Of a stretch of DNA of 36,313 bases, positions 25,905 through 34,484 are shown in pieces. The notes below the pieces were generated by a model. That model was not told the DNA's origin and searched no databases. It worked only from the letters and a program-made list of their open reading frames with translations. The stretch covers positions 420,209 to 456,521 of the forward strand of contig NZ_KL370891.1 of NCBI RefSeq assembly GCF_000702325.1. Reading direction: 5' to 3'. The position numbers were made by a program, and so were the translations under genes. This stretch comes from Thiomicrorhabdus sp. Milos-T2 (GTDB taxonomy: Bacteria; Pseudomonadota; Gammaproteobacteria; Thiomicrospirales; Thiomicrospiraceae). Every line of letters starts with the position of its first letter. Position 1 is the first letter of the stretch.

Positions 25905-26489
25905 ATGGCGAGTCAAGACATTGATAATCAAAATAATGAATCTCAAAAAGAATCTGAAATTAATAACCAAGGTATTGCCGAAAGGGTCGTTGAATCGGCT
26001 TTATGGAACAGCCGTTTTGTAGTGCTAGTTGCGGTAATAGCCAGTCTGTTTACGGCATTTGCTATTTTTTATACGACTACGGTAGATGTGTTTTACACCA
26101 TTATTCACCTAAGTCATTATCACGAGATGGATGATGCTGGACGAGCCTTGTTAAAAGCACAAACGGTTGCTCATATAGTTGGTTCTGTTGATGGTTACCT
26201 ATTGGGTGCAATTTTGCTGATTTTCTCTTTAGGTTTATATGAACTGTTTATTTCAAAAATTGATATTGCAGGCAGTAAACACGGGGCGAGTAATATTCTA
26301 TTTATTAATTCACTCGATGACTTAAAAGACCGTTTAGCAAAAGTGATAGTGCTGATTTTAATTGTTATGTTTTTTGAACAAGCCATTTTTCTAAAGCCAA
26401 CAGAGCCACTTGAACTGCTCTATTATTCTTTGGCGATTATGATGGTTTCTTTAGCACTATATTTATCGCATAAAGCTTATGAACATTGA
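25905..26489 (+). CDS. YqhA family (UPF0114) inner-membrane protein
   Basis: About 194 residues from the ATG at 25905, which has GGAG at a normal distance; a TTG at 25875 would add 10 residues but lacks such a site. A polar N-terminus is followed by about four membrane helices (FVVLVAVIASLFTAFAIFY, YLLGAILLIFSLGLYELF, VIVLILIVMFFEQAIFL and LLYYSLAIMMVSLALYL). SVDGYLLG...LFISKID and the LDDLKDRLAKVI segment fit the YqhA/UPF0114 family. Its function is not established. It follows hslV by 97 bases and ends before a strong shared terminator. Confidence 0.85.
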   Translation: MASQDIDNQNNESQKESEINNQGIAERVVESALWNSRFVVLVAVIASLFTAFAIFYTTTVDVFYTIIHLSHYHEMDDAGRALLKAQTVAHIVGSVDGYLLGAILLIFSLGLYELFISKIDIAGSKHGASNILFINSLDDLKDRLAKVIVLILIVMFFEQAIFLKPTEPLELLYYSLAIMMVSLALYLSHKAYEH

Positions 26490-26525
26490 GTTTGTGAACC
26501 TGGAAATATAAGTTGGTTTTAAATG

Positions 26526-26577
26526 AAAAAAGCCCCGTTTAATAACTTTTAAGTTATGAAAAAACTGGGGCTTTTTT
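26526..26577. terminator. Bidirectional terminator between the YqhA-family gene and waaA
   Basis: An A6-GCCCC arm (26526-26536) pairs with GGGGC-T6 (26567-26577). The loop contains a second hairpin, ATAACTT/AAGTTAT (26542-26557). A-run and T-run on the two sides let it act for both converging genes. Confidence 0.88.
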
Positions 26578-26603
26578 GTTTTTTGAATTGCACTTTATCA
26601 AGT

Positions 26604-26617
26604 TACCAGGCCTGGTA
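26604..26617. repeat. CCAGGCCTGG dispersed palindrome, intergenic copy 8
   Basis: TACCAGGCCTGGTA, identical over 14 bases to the intergenic copy at 6953-6966, and likewise placed just beyond the stop codon of a minus-strand gene (waaA). Confidence 0.85.
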
Positions 26618-26647
26618 GAACTTATTTGAAGGGGTTAGTTTTTTAAG

Positions 26648-28003
26648 TTAAGACTCTAAATGTGGCTCTAAATAGGGTTCTAAATAAGGCTTTAAGGCTT
26701 GCAGGGTTCTGTCTACAGCCCCTGTTTGTTGGGCAAAGCATTTGTAGCCTTGGTTAGCAAGTTTGTTTGCCTGGCTTTTATGGGTGATGAGTTGCTCTAA
26801 GGTTTGTGCGAGTTCATGACTATTGTCTACAATTTTAACGCCTTCTTGGTTAACAAACGGTTCAAATAACGCCGCCAGGTTTTGATAATTTGGTCCAGAC
26901 AATACGGGTTTGTTTAACGCGGCTGGCTCTAAAATATTATGGCCACCAAATGGCACTAAACTGCCTCCAATAAAAGCAATATCCGCCACGGAAAACCATA
27001 GCATAAGCTCTCCAACACTATCCGCTAGATAAACTTGTGTGTCTGTTTTAACTTCATTACTTTGGCTGCGTTGTTGCCAAATTAATGAGTTTTCAGATAA
27101 TAAGTCGGCAACTGGTTGAAAACGATCTGCATGCCTTGGCACTAATATCAGCAATGCATTGGGCTGGCTTTTAAGAAGTTCTTGGTGTGCATCCAAGATT
27201 AACTGTTCTTCACTCGCTTTGTTTTCACTATGAATTGGATGAGCATGAGTACTCGCCGCTACCCAAATAGGGCGTTCTAATAGTTGATTTTGTTGTTTCC
27301 AGTTATGAGCTCGGTCACTTAAATCCTCAGCAATATTTAAATCAAACTTTAGATTTCCTAAGGTTTTAATTTTACTTTCTTCAGCTCCCAAGGCTTTAAA
27401 GTGTTCTGCATCGGTTGCAAATTGAGCACTAATAAATTGGGTTTGGTTTAATGCATTAGCAATCAGTTTACCGCCCCATTTTTGGTAGGCTTTAAACGAA
27501 GATTCCTTTAAACGGGCATTAATCAAGATAACGGGAATATTCTGTTTTTTACAGGCCTGGTAAAGATTAGGCCAAATCTCTGTTTCCACCATGATCACTA
27601 ATTTGGGTTTGATTTGGTGTAAAAAACGTTTAATTGCAAAAGGGTAGTCGTAAGGCAGCATTTGATGTTGAATCGCAACCGGGGAGAATTGTAATGCTTG
27701 TAATGCACCCTGCGTTGAACCATTAGTAACGGTAAGGGGTAAATTGGGATATTGCTTTTTTAAGGCGCTTAATAAAGGAAATATAGAGCGGGTTTCACCT
27801 ACGGAAACTGCATGAATCCAAATTCCATCAGTTTGGTAATTTTGGCGATTAAAGCCAAATCGACTTCTAAAACAGTCTGGAATTTCTGGTAAGTCTGGAT
27901 TTTGAAGCTGTTGTTTTTGGTGTTTTCGGCATCGTTTCCAACCTGAATAAGCAATGAATGGCATTGCCAGAGTGGTTAGAAGTTGGTAGCTAAACAGATT
28001 CAT
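26648..28003 (-). CDS. waaA: WaaA (KdtA), Kdo transferase
   Basis: 451 residues. Adds 3-deoxy-D-manno-oct-2-ulosonic acid (Kdo) from CMP-Kdo to lipid A precursor at the inner membrane. N-terminal membrane helix (LFSYQLLTTLAMPFIAYSGW), then IWIHAVSVGETRSIFPLL, LTVTNGSTQGA, MVETEIWPNLYQAC and ILINARLKESSFKAYQKWG, all hallmarks of the GT30 family; the C-terminal half has AFIGGSLVPFGGHNILEPAALNKPVLSGP. The last residues (LEPYLEPHLES) come from a 12-base tandem repeat. A nine-base palindrome relative lies at 27552. Precedes the terminator/palindrome region; 68 bases after kdsD. Confidence 0.96.
   Translation of the reverse strand: MNLFSYQLLTTLAMPFIAYSGWKRCRKHQKQQLQNPDLPEIPDCFRSRFGFNRQNYQTDGIWIHAVSVGETRSIFPLLSALKKQYPNLPLTVTNGSTQGALQALQFSPVAIQHQMLPYDYPFAIKRFLHQIKPKLVIMVETEIWPNLYQACKKQNIPVILINARLKESSFKAYQKWGGKLIANALNQTQFISAQFATDAEHFKALGAEESKIKTLGNLKFDLNIAEDLSDRAHNWKQQNQLLERPIWVAASTHAHPIHSENKASEEQLILDAHQELLKSQPNALLILVPRHADRFQPVADLLSENSLIWQQRSQSNEVKTDTQVYLADSVGELMLWFSVADIAFIGGSLVPFGGHNILEPAALNKPVLSGPNYQNLAALFEPFVNQEGVKIVDNSHELAQTLEQLITHKSQANKLANQGYKCFAQQTGAVDRTLQALKPYLEPYLEPHLES
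26651..26690. repeat. 12-bp tandem repeat at the 3' end of waaA
   Basis: About three units of (G)GCTCTAAATAG-like sequence, coding a repeated LEP(Y/H) four-residue tail. Length may vary by slippage without shifting the frame. Confidence 0.6.
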
Positions 28004-28071
28004 CTAACCACACCCCGCAAGAGGGTATAAAAGCCTGATAAATTTGAATTGTGTGAATTAAGCATTTAGAT

Positions 28072-29013
28072 TTAACCATTCAAATCGTAAATTTGAATAA
28101 CACCGACTAATTTATCTTTCTCGGTTACCAATAAAGAGGTGATTTTATTTTCATTCATCATCTCTTCGGCTTCATTTAAACGCGCTTCAGCATTAATCGT
28201 TTTGGGATTTAAACCCATTAAATCTTGTGCGGTTAGTTGCATAAAATTAGTGGTGTTTTTTTCCATGTGACGACGTAAATCACCATCGGTAATAATGCCT
28301 TGACCTTCGTCTACAATACATAAGCCTAAACGACCTTCATTCATTGACTGAATGACTTCTTTAACTGAAGAGCTAGCCGTAACCATTGGGAGGTTTTTGC
28401 TCGTCATTTCATGTTTAACACGCGTTAATAATTTACGGCCTAAACTACCACCTGGATGAAAACGGGCAAATTCATGCGGTTGAAAGTTTCTCGCTTCCAT
28501 TAAAGCAACCGCTAAAGCATCCCCCATCACTAAGGTCGCGGTAGTGGATGACGTTGGAGCTAACTGATGCGGACAAGCTTCTTTTGGAACCGCAATGTTT
28601 AAATGAAAGTCTGAGTTTGTTGCCAAGGTAGATTCTGGGCGGCTAGTCATGGAAACGACAATATTGCCATTGTCTTTTAAAAATGGCAGTAGGCGAATGA
28701 CTTCTTCAGTTTCACCTGAATTAGATAAGGCTAAAAAAACATCTTTAGGTGAAACCATTCCTAAATCACCATGAAACGCTTCGCCTGGGTGCATAAAGAA
28801 ACAAGGTGTACCTGTGCTGGCAAAAGTCGCCATGATTTTTTTACCAATTAATCCGGACTTTCCCATACCGCAAATGACGACTCGACCTTGCGTTTTTAAA
28901 ATGGCATCTACACTACCTGAGAAGTTGTCATCAATCAGTGATTTAAGATTTAAAATGGCCTCGGCTTCAATATCTAAAACTTGTTTTGCAATGGCTTGAT
29001 AGTCAATGGACAT
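28072..29013 (-). CDS. kdsD: KdsD, D-arabinose-5-phosphate isomerase
   Basis: 313 residues. Interconverts ribulose-5-phosphate and arabinose-5-phosphate, the first step to Kdo. N-terminal SIS domain with VVICGMGKSGLIGKKI (46-60), HPGEAFHGDLGM, LALSNSGETEEVI and the family ACPHQLAPTSSTTA region; then two CBS domains (~205-313) with LGLCIVDEGQGIITDGDLRR and KLVGVIQIYDLNG. Same strand as waaA, upstream of it, so the two Kdo genes are likely coexpressed. Confidence 0.95.
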   Translation of the reverse strand: MSIDYQAIAKQVLDIEAEAILNLKSLIDDNFSGSVDAILKTQGRVVICGMGKSGLIGKKIMATFASTGTPCFFMHPGEAFHGDLGMVSPKDVFLALSNSGETEEVIRLLPFLKDNGNIVVSMTSRPESTLATNSDFHLNIAVPKEACPHQLAPTSSTTATLVMGDALAVALMEARNFQPHEFARFHPGGSLGRKLLTRVKHEMTSKNLPMVTASSSVKEVIQSMNEGRLGLCIVDEGQGIITDGDLRRHMEKNTTNFMQLTAQDLMGLNPKTINAEARLNEAEEMMNENKITSLLVTEKDKLVGVIQIYDLNG

Positions 29014-29103
29014 AATTTATAGCTAACCTTAATTGTAAGACCTTTGCAAAGGCCTCATTGAGTTTGTTTATTTTCTAAAAACACGTGTTTTAAAAATCGT
29101 GTT

Positions 29104-29763
29104 TTAAAAATGATAACCCACGTGAATATTGTGAATGTCAGTACCTGGGTTTGGCATTTCAATACCCGCATTAGAGATATGTAAGTAACGATAACCCACT
29201 TCTAAGTTCCCACGTTTAACCCCTAAACCAAAAATACTACCAAATTGAAATTGGGTCGACTTATAGTCATTTTCTAAGTGTATGTCACTCAGCAAATGTG
29301 GGCCACCACCCATTTCTACAAAAGGTGTGTAAGACAAGTTTTTTAACTGATACTGAAACACCGGGGTTAAGCCAATGATATAGCCTGAGTCATTTACAAT
29401 ATTTTTTTTGTCAGAGTGCCAGTGATGAAAGCTCAAATCCCAGCGACCAACCACTTCCCAGTTTTTGGCTTCATAGACTTTTTGATTCCAGTCGGCGCCA
29501 ATGGCAATGCGCTCATGTTTTAAGGAATTATCTTCACCAATATCGGTGCTTAGGGTCAGTTTGTCGGTGTTAATTTGTGAGCCTAACACGCAAGGGGGTT
29601 TGCCTTCATAGCAAGCAAATCCTAATGAACCAATTGCGCCTAAAATAGCAAGTGACATAGGCCCATTGTTTGAGTTTTCAGCATAACTGATAGAAGGGGT
29701 TAATGACGCTGACAGAATTAAACTACCTAAAACGGCAGAAAAAATGTTTTTTGAATTTTGCAT
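29104..29763 (-). CDS. pagL: PagL-like lipid A 3-O-deacylase (outer membrane)
   Basis: 219 residues. A signal peptide (~1-28, ending SYA) leads into a beta-rich protein ending in aromatic F, typical of an eight-stranded outer-membrane barrel. Near the end YLHISNAG carries the PagL catalytic pair H195-x-S197, followed by PNPG as in known PagL (HYSNAGLKQPNDGIE). The position of the catalytic Glu is Asp here (D209, GTD instead of GIE). PagL removes the 3-O acyl chain of lipid A. Sits among lipopolysaccharide genes, divergent from hldE; AGGAAA before the ATG. Acyloxyacyl-hydrolase-like annotation is possible, but PagL fits best. Confidence 0.8.
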   Translation of the reverse strand: MQNSKNIFSAVLGSLILSASLTPSISYAENSNNGPMSLAILGAIGSLGFACYEGKPPCVLGSQINTDKLTLSTDIGEDNSLKHERIAIGADWNQKVYEAKNWEVVGRWDLSFHHWHSDKKNIVNDSGYIIGLTPVFQYQLKNLSYTPFVEMGGGPHLLSDIHLENDYKSTQFQFGSIFGLGVKRGNLEVGYRYLHISNAGIEMPNPGTDIHNIHVGYHF

Positions 29764-29829
29764 GATGAGGTTTCCTGATAAACTGTTGGCTCATTTTAAT
29801 CTATCTAAGAGTTTTTGGTAAGGAATCTT

Positions 29830-31263
29830 ATGCACGACTTTTCACAATCTAAAATCCTTGTTGTTGGGGATGTTATGTTGGATCAATATTGGAATGGACG
29901 AGCAGGAAGGATTTCACCTGAAGCGCCGGTTCCAGTCGTAAAAGTGGCCCAAGAGGAGATGCGTGCGGGGGGGGCAGCAAACGTCGCTTTAAATGTGGCG
30001 GCTTTAGGTGCTCAAGCATGCTTGTTGGGCGTGGTGGGTCACAACGAAAACGGTGAAGTAGATTCACACGGCCAACTGTTAACTCAATTAATGCATCAAG
30101 CGGGTGTAAAAACCGATTGGTCACTTTCTAACAGTGGCACTATCTGTAAACTTAGGGTGCTTAGTCATCATCAGCAACTTATTCGTATGGATTTTGAAGA
30201 ACCTGTACCCGAAGCACCAGCTCTTGAACTCGTGGATCTAGTTAAAAAACACCTGGCAGATTACGATGTGTTAGTGATTTCAGATTATGCCAAAGGGGCG
30301 TTGCAATTTGTCGAGCAGATGATTGCAATAGCTGTAGAGGCTGATGTTCCTGTTTTGGTTGACCCAAAAGGGCTTGATTTTAGCCGTTATCAAAATGCCA
30401 CTTTAATTAAACCTAATCAATCTGAATTTGAAGCCATTGTTGGCCCCGCGGCAGATGAAGAAACTGTTGTTGCCAAGGCTAATAAATTGATTGATGAGTT
30501 ATCACTACAAGCCTTGCTTGTTACTCGCAGTGAGCATGGAATGGCTTTGGTTATAAAAAATGACAATCCTTATCTATTAAAATCGCAAGCACAAGAAGTG
30601 TACGATGTTACTGGAGCTGGCGATACGGTTATGGCAGCTTTGGCAACGGGATTTGCTAGTGGTTTATCATTGCAAAATGCGATGCATATGGCTAACCAGG
30701 CCGCCAGTGTTGTGGTGAGAAAAGTGGGAACTTCTACTGTTTCTAAAGCAGAGCTAGATGAAGCGATTAAAGCGGATATGCGTCATCAAGGTTATGTGGC
30801 TATGAGCGAAGATGAGTTATTGCAACTGGTACAATTAGCTCAAAAAAATGGCGAAAAAGTGGTCTTTACCAATGGCTGTTTTGATTTGTTGCATAGCGGC
30901 CATGTTCGCTACTTAAACGAAGCGGCTAAGTTAGGCGAACGTTTAATTATTGCGGTAAATTCTGATGAATCAGTAAAAAAACTTAAAGGTGACACTAGAC
31001 CTATTGTGGGGGTTGATGGCAGAATGGAGTTGTTATCGGCGTTAAGTTGCGTTGATTGGGTTGTTGCTTTTAATGAAGAGACACCAGAGCGTTTAATTTG
31101 TAAGTTGTTGCCCGATGTCTTAGTGAAAGGTGGTGACTATAAACCTGAAGAGATTGCTGGATCAACATGTGTTTGGGATGCTGGAGGGCAAGTTGAAGTA
31201 CTTTCCTTTTGGGATGGCTATTCAACCACTAAATTGGTCGATAAAATTGAGAATACAAAATAG
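29830..31263 (+). CDS. hldE: HldE, bifunctional heptose kinase/adenylyltransferase
   Basis: 477 residues from the ATG at 29830, which has AAGGA at a good distance; a TTG at 29815 is unlikely. That is the same length as the E. coli enzyme. The N-terminal ribokinase-like domain phosphorylates heptose-7-phosphate (KILVVGDVMLDQYWNG, RISPEAPVPVVKV, GAGDTVMAALATGFASG). The C-terminal nucleotidyltransferase domain (FTNGCFDLLHSGHVRYLNEA with HSGH, and the RPIVG motif) adds AMP. Together they make ADP-heptose for the lipopolysaccharide core. gmhA starts two bases after its stop codon. Confidence 0.97.
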   Translation: MHDFSQSKILVVGDVMLDQYWNGRAGRISPEAPVPVVKVAQEEMRAGGAANVALNVAALGAQACLLGVVGHNENGEVDSHGQLLTQLMHQAGVKTDWSLSNSGTICKLRVLSHHQQLIRMDFEEPVPEAPALELVDLVKKHLADYDVLVISDYAKGALQFVEQMIAIAVEADVPVLVDPKGLDFSRYQNATLIKPNQSEFEAIVGPAADEETVVAKANKLIDELSLQALLVTRSEHGMALVIKNDNPYLLKSQAQEVYDVTGAGDTVMAALATGFASGLSLQNAMHMANQAASVVVRKVGTSTVSKAELDEAIKADMRHQGYVAMSEDELLQLVQLAQKNGEKVVFTNGCFDLLHSGHVRYLNEAAKLGERLIIAVNSDESVKKLKGDTRPIVGVDGRMELLSALSCVDWVVAFNEETPERLICKLLPDVLVKGGDYKPEEIAGSTCVWDAGGQVEVLSFWDGYSTTKLVDKIENTK

Positions 31264-31265
31264 CG

Positions 31266-31838
31266 ATGAGTAATATAAAAATCAATTTTGAGCATGCCAT
31301 TCTTGAAAACCAAAAAGCGATACAGTCAGTCATAGATCAAGCAGGCCTGGTAACTGAAGTTGTTAAGCAAATAGTTAAGTCTATCAATGATGGTGGAAAG
31401 GTAATTTGGCTAGGAAATGGCGGAAGTGCTGCCGATGCGCAACATATGGCTGCCGAATTAATGGTGCGTTATGTTAAAAATCGCCAGCCCATTGCTTCAA
31501 TTGCTTTAACAACAGACTCTTCAATTTTAACGGCTCATGCTAATGACTACGAATTTGACACGGTGTTTGCTCGTCAAATACAGGGTTTAGCCAAGCCTGG
31601 TGATGTGTTAATGGCGATGTCCACTTCGGGTAATAGTCAAAATGTGGTCAAAGCTATTGAAATGGCGCAACATATAGGTTGTGTAACCGTTGCTTTAACG
31701 GGTAACCAAGCCAGTTTAATGAGTCAAAAATCCGATTATTGTTTGCAGGTGACCTCCTCTGAGACTGCTCGCATTCAAGAAGCACACAGCTTTTTTAATC
31801 ATTTAGTCTGTGAAGGCTTGGATTCTATTTATGATTAA
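31266..31838 (+). CDS. gmhA: GmhA, phosphoheptose isomerase
   Basis: 190 residues. Converts sedoheptulose-7-phosphate to heptose-7-phosphate, the step before HldE. SIS-domain motifs VIWLGNGGSAADAQHMAAEL, FARQIQGLAKPGDVLMAMSTSGNS and SETARIQEAHSFFNHLVCE (with the active-site Glu and His) identify it; close in length to the E. coli enzyme. Two bases separate it from hldE. TATGATTAA, its last codons, is duplicated right after the stop. A nine-base palindrome relative at 31342 codes A-G-L-V. Confidence 0.95.
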   Translation: MSNIKINFEHAILENQKAIQSVIDQAGLVTEVVKQIVKSINDGGKVIWLGNGGSAADAQHMAAELMVRYVKNRQPIASIALTTDSSILTAHANDYEFDTVFARQIQGLAKPGDVLMAMSTSGNSQNVVKAIEMAQHIGCVTVALTGNQASLMSQKSDYCLQVTSSETARIQEAHSFFNHLVCEGLDSIYD

Positions 31839-31875
31839 TTTTATGATTAAACGCTCAAAAAATATGAGGTGGTAA

Positions 31876-32994
31876 ATGTATTATCTAGCAGGCGATATTG
31901 GTGGCACAAAAGCTTTGCTTCAACTTATTAAGATTAACGCAGAAAATAATACCCATATTACCTGCGGTCAAAAACGTTTCTTATGCCATAAATTCGACTC
32001 TCTAGAGTCAATCATTTCTTCATTTATCCGACCTTTAAATATTTCAAATCTTGTCATTGAGTCAGCTTGCTTTGGTTTGCCAGGCCCGGTTAATGGCAGC
32101 AAGGTAAAGCTAACTAATTTGCCTTGGATTGTTGATGCTCATCAAATAGAGAAAACTTGTTCAATACAAAAAGTACATTTTGTTAATGACTTTTATGCAG
32201 CCGCTTTAGGGGTGGATACTTTAACTGGTAAAGAACTCGTTTCACTTTATAGTCAAGATATCAGTAGTAAAGTAAATGAAATGAGTGTGCCAATGCCAAC
32301 ACAAGGAAATAGACTTGTTGTGGGGGCGGGTACGGGTTTAGGGGTCGCTCCGGTTTATTTTGATGGCAAGCAATTTTTACCTCAAAATTCTGAAGGTGGG
32401 CATTTTGAATTTGCCCCTATCTCAGACACTCAACAGATACTTTTGCAATGGTTATGGCAACAGTGGGAGCATGTCTCATATGAAAGGGTACTTTCTGGTC
32501 CAGGCCTAGAAACCCTATATGCTTTTTTTATTGCACACGATTTGCCCACGACTTATTCTGAAACAAGTTCACAAAATCTTAATAAAAATACACTACATTC
32601 AAGGCAAGATAATAAGGTAGGCTTAGATTTTACGGTAAAAGATTTTGACTTATCTCAAAAAAATCTCAACGCAGAGCAAATAAGCCAAGCTGCCGGCAAT
32701 GGCGATCCTGTGGCGATTAAAGCATTACTTGAATTTGTGACAATATATGGCGCTTTTATTGGTGCAGTTGCACTTGTTTGGCCAGCCCAAAATGGAATTT
32801 ATTTAGCGGGTGGTATTGCTGTTAAAATTCTTGATTGGATGCAAAAACCCTATTTTAAAAAAGCCTTTTTAGAAAAAGGCCGAATGACGCAGATAGTGGA
32901 AAGAACTCCAGTGTATTTAGTCACCGATGAATCGCTTGGTTTAAGAGGAGCAATGCGACAAAATCAAATTACTTCTGGTCTTAAATTATCTTGA
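31876..32994 (+). CDS. glk: Glucokinase
   Basis: 372 residues, ATP-dependent phosphorylation of glucose in the cytoplasm. Motifs: phosphate loop YLAGDIGGTKALLQL, CFGLPGPVNG, FVNDFYAAALGV (catalytic Asp), VVGAGTGLGVAPVY, SEGGHFEFAP and IYLAGGIA. About 50 residues longer than the E. coli enzyme, mostly from an insertion around 225-275 (SETSSQNLNKNTLHSRQDNK...). GAGGTGG precedes the ATG. It begins a plus-strand glycogen block with glgC and the GH57 gene, feeding or recycling glucose. Confidence 0.92.
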   Translation: MYYLAGDIGGTKALLQLIKINAENNTHITCGQKRFLCHKFDSLESIISSFIRPLNISNLVIESACFGLPGPVNGSKVKLTNLPWIVDAHQIEKTCSIQKVHFVNDFYAAALGVDTLTGKELVSLYSQDISSKVNEMSVPMPTQGNRLVVGAGTGLGVAPVYFDGKQFLPQNSEGGHFEFAPISDTQQILLQWLWQQWEHVSYERVLSGPGLETLYAFFIAHDLPTTYSETSSQNLNKNTLHSRQDNKVGLDFTVKDFDLSQKNLNAEQISQAAGNGDPVAIKALLEFVTIYGAFIGAVALVWPAQNGIYLAGGIAVKILDWMQKPYFKKAFLEKGRMTQIVERTPVYLVTDESLGLRGAMRQNQITSGLKLS

Positions 32995-33102
32995 AAATAC
33001 AAAATATTATATAAGTGAGATTGAACAGGTAGAGTGTGACTGTTTGAATTATTGTGAAGTGCTATAAAAACACCAAAAATAGGTGTAATAGAGGAATGCT
33101 TA

Positions 33103-34371
33103 ATGAAATACTATAGTGAAACTAAAACGGCAACTGAGTTAACCAGAAAAACCTTAGCAATTGTTCTAGCGGGTGGGGAAGGAAGTCGTTTAAAAGATTT
33201 AACTCGTTGGAGAGCAAAACCCGCGGTACCATTTGGTGGTAAATACCGAATTGTTGATTTCGTTTTATCAAACTGTGTAAATTCCGGTATTCGTAAAATT
33301 GGCGTATTAACCCAATATAAGTCACACTCTTTAATTCGCCATATTCAACGTGCATGGAGTTTTATGCGTTATGAGGTGGGCGAATTTGTTGAGTTGCTAC
33401 CGGCACAACAGCGAGTTGATAAAGAGTGGTATCAGGGAACGGCAGATGCTCTGTACCAAAATCTAGATATTATGCGTCGTCATACGCCAGAGTATGTCAT
33501 GGTATTGGGAGGGGATCATATCTACTCAATGGATTACAGTAAAATGTTAGTCGAGCATGCCAATTCGGGCGCGGATGTCACTATTGGGTGCATTGAAGTA
33601 CCTCGAATGGAAGCCACCGGTTTTGGTGTTATGTCGGTAGATGAGACCTTTAAAATTACACATTTCACTGAAAAACCAGCAGACCCAGATTCAATACCAG
33701 GCAAACCTGATATGGCATTGGCATCTATGGGAATCTATATCTTTTCAACCGAATTCTTATTTCAAAAGTTAATTGAAGATCGTGATAACCCAAACTCTTC
33801 AAGAGATTTTGGTAAAGATATCATCCCGTCAATCATTGAAGAATGGAATGTTCAAGCTTATCCGTTTGTGGATGATAATGATTTACCTGTTTATTGGCGA
33901 GATGTAGGAACGATTGAGTCGTTTTGGAAAGCAAACTTAGATTTATGCTCAATTGAGCCTGAATTGAATTTATATGATCGTGACTGGCCAATTTGGACAT
34001 ACCAAGCTCAAATGCCACCTGCTAAATTTACTTTTGATGATGAAGGTCGTCGTGGTGAAGCCATTGATTCTATGGTGGCAGGGGGGTGTATTATCTCAGG
34101 TGCAAGAATTAAGCGTTCAGTTATAGGAAGTGGTTCTCGCGTGCACAGCTATGCGCTCGTTAAAGATTCGGTTTTACTTCCTAGGGTAGAAGTGGGGCGT
34201 AATTGCCGTATTCAGAATGCCGTTATTGATAAAGGTACGGTTATTCCTGAAAATACCATTATTGGTGAAGACCCTATTGAAGATGCAAAGCGTTTTTATG
34301 TCGAACAGCCATCGGGACTTGTATTAGTTACTCCTGAAATGTTGGGGCAAAAGTTACATACTGTACGTTAA
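33103..34371 (+). CDS. glgC: GlgC, glucose-1-phosphate adenylyltransferase
   Basis: 422 residues. Makes ADP-glucose, the committed step of bacterial glycogen synthesis. LAIVLAGGEGSRLKDLT (19-34), AKPAVPFGGKYRIVDFVLSN (38-57), WYQGTADALYQN, GGDHIYSMDY, DVTIGCIEVPR and TEKPADPDS are GlgC motifs; the C-terminal half is a left-handed beta-helix (GARIKRSVIGSGSRVHSYALV). The N-terminal effector region is complete. 108 bases separate it from glk; nothing clear is seen in that gap. Confidence 0.97.
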   Translation: MKYYSETKTATELTRKTLAIVLAGGEGSRLKDLTRWRAKPAVPFGGKYRIVDFVLSNCVNSGIRKIGVLTQYKSHSLIRHIQRAWSFMRYEVGEFVELLPAQQRVDKEWYQGTADALYQNLDIMRRHTPEYVMVLGGDHIYSMDYSKMLVEHANSGADVTIGCIEVPRMEATGFGVMSVDETFKITHFTEKPADPDSIPGKPDMALASMGIYIFSTEFLFQKLIEDRDNPNSSRDFGKDIIPSIIEEWNVQAYPFVDDNDLPVYWRDVGTIESFWKANLDLCSIEPELNLYDRDWPIWTYQAQMPPAKFTFDDEGRRGEAIDSMVAGGCIISGARIKRSVIGSGSRVHSYALVKDSVLLPRVEVGRNCRIQNAVIDKGTVIPENTIIGEDPIEDAKRFYVEQPSGLVLVTPEMLGQKLHTVR

Positions 34372-34374
34372 TGA

Positions 34375-34484
34375 GCAAAGGTCTCAAAATATAAAAAATA
34401 TAAAAAATATAAAAAATAAAAAAAATAAAAAAAATAAACTAAAAATCCAATTTAAATAAAAAATAGAACAAGAAGAACCGGGTT
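34375..34484 (+). repeat. A/T-rich tandem repeat between glgC and the GH57 gene
   Basis: Starts with GCAAAGGTCT (34375-34384), then an almost pure A/T run of TATAAAAA-type units (about 34387-34439). It looks slippage-prone and may act as an UP-like promoter element for the gene at 34485; no clear terminator for glgC was seen. Confidence 0.6.

Noticed and set aside
29815-29829. TTG start for hldE
   Set aside because: The ATG at 29830 has a good AAGGA site and gives the usual length of 477 residues.
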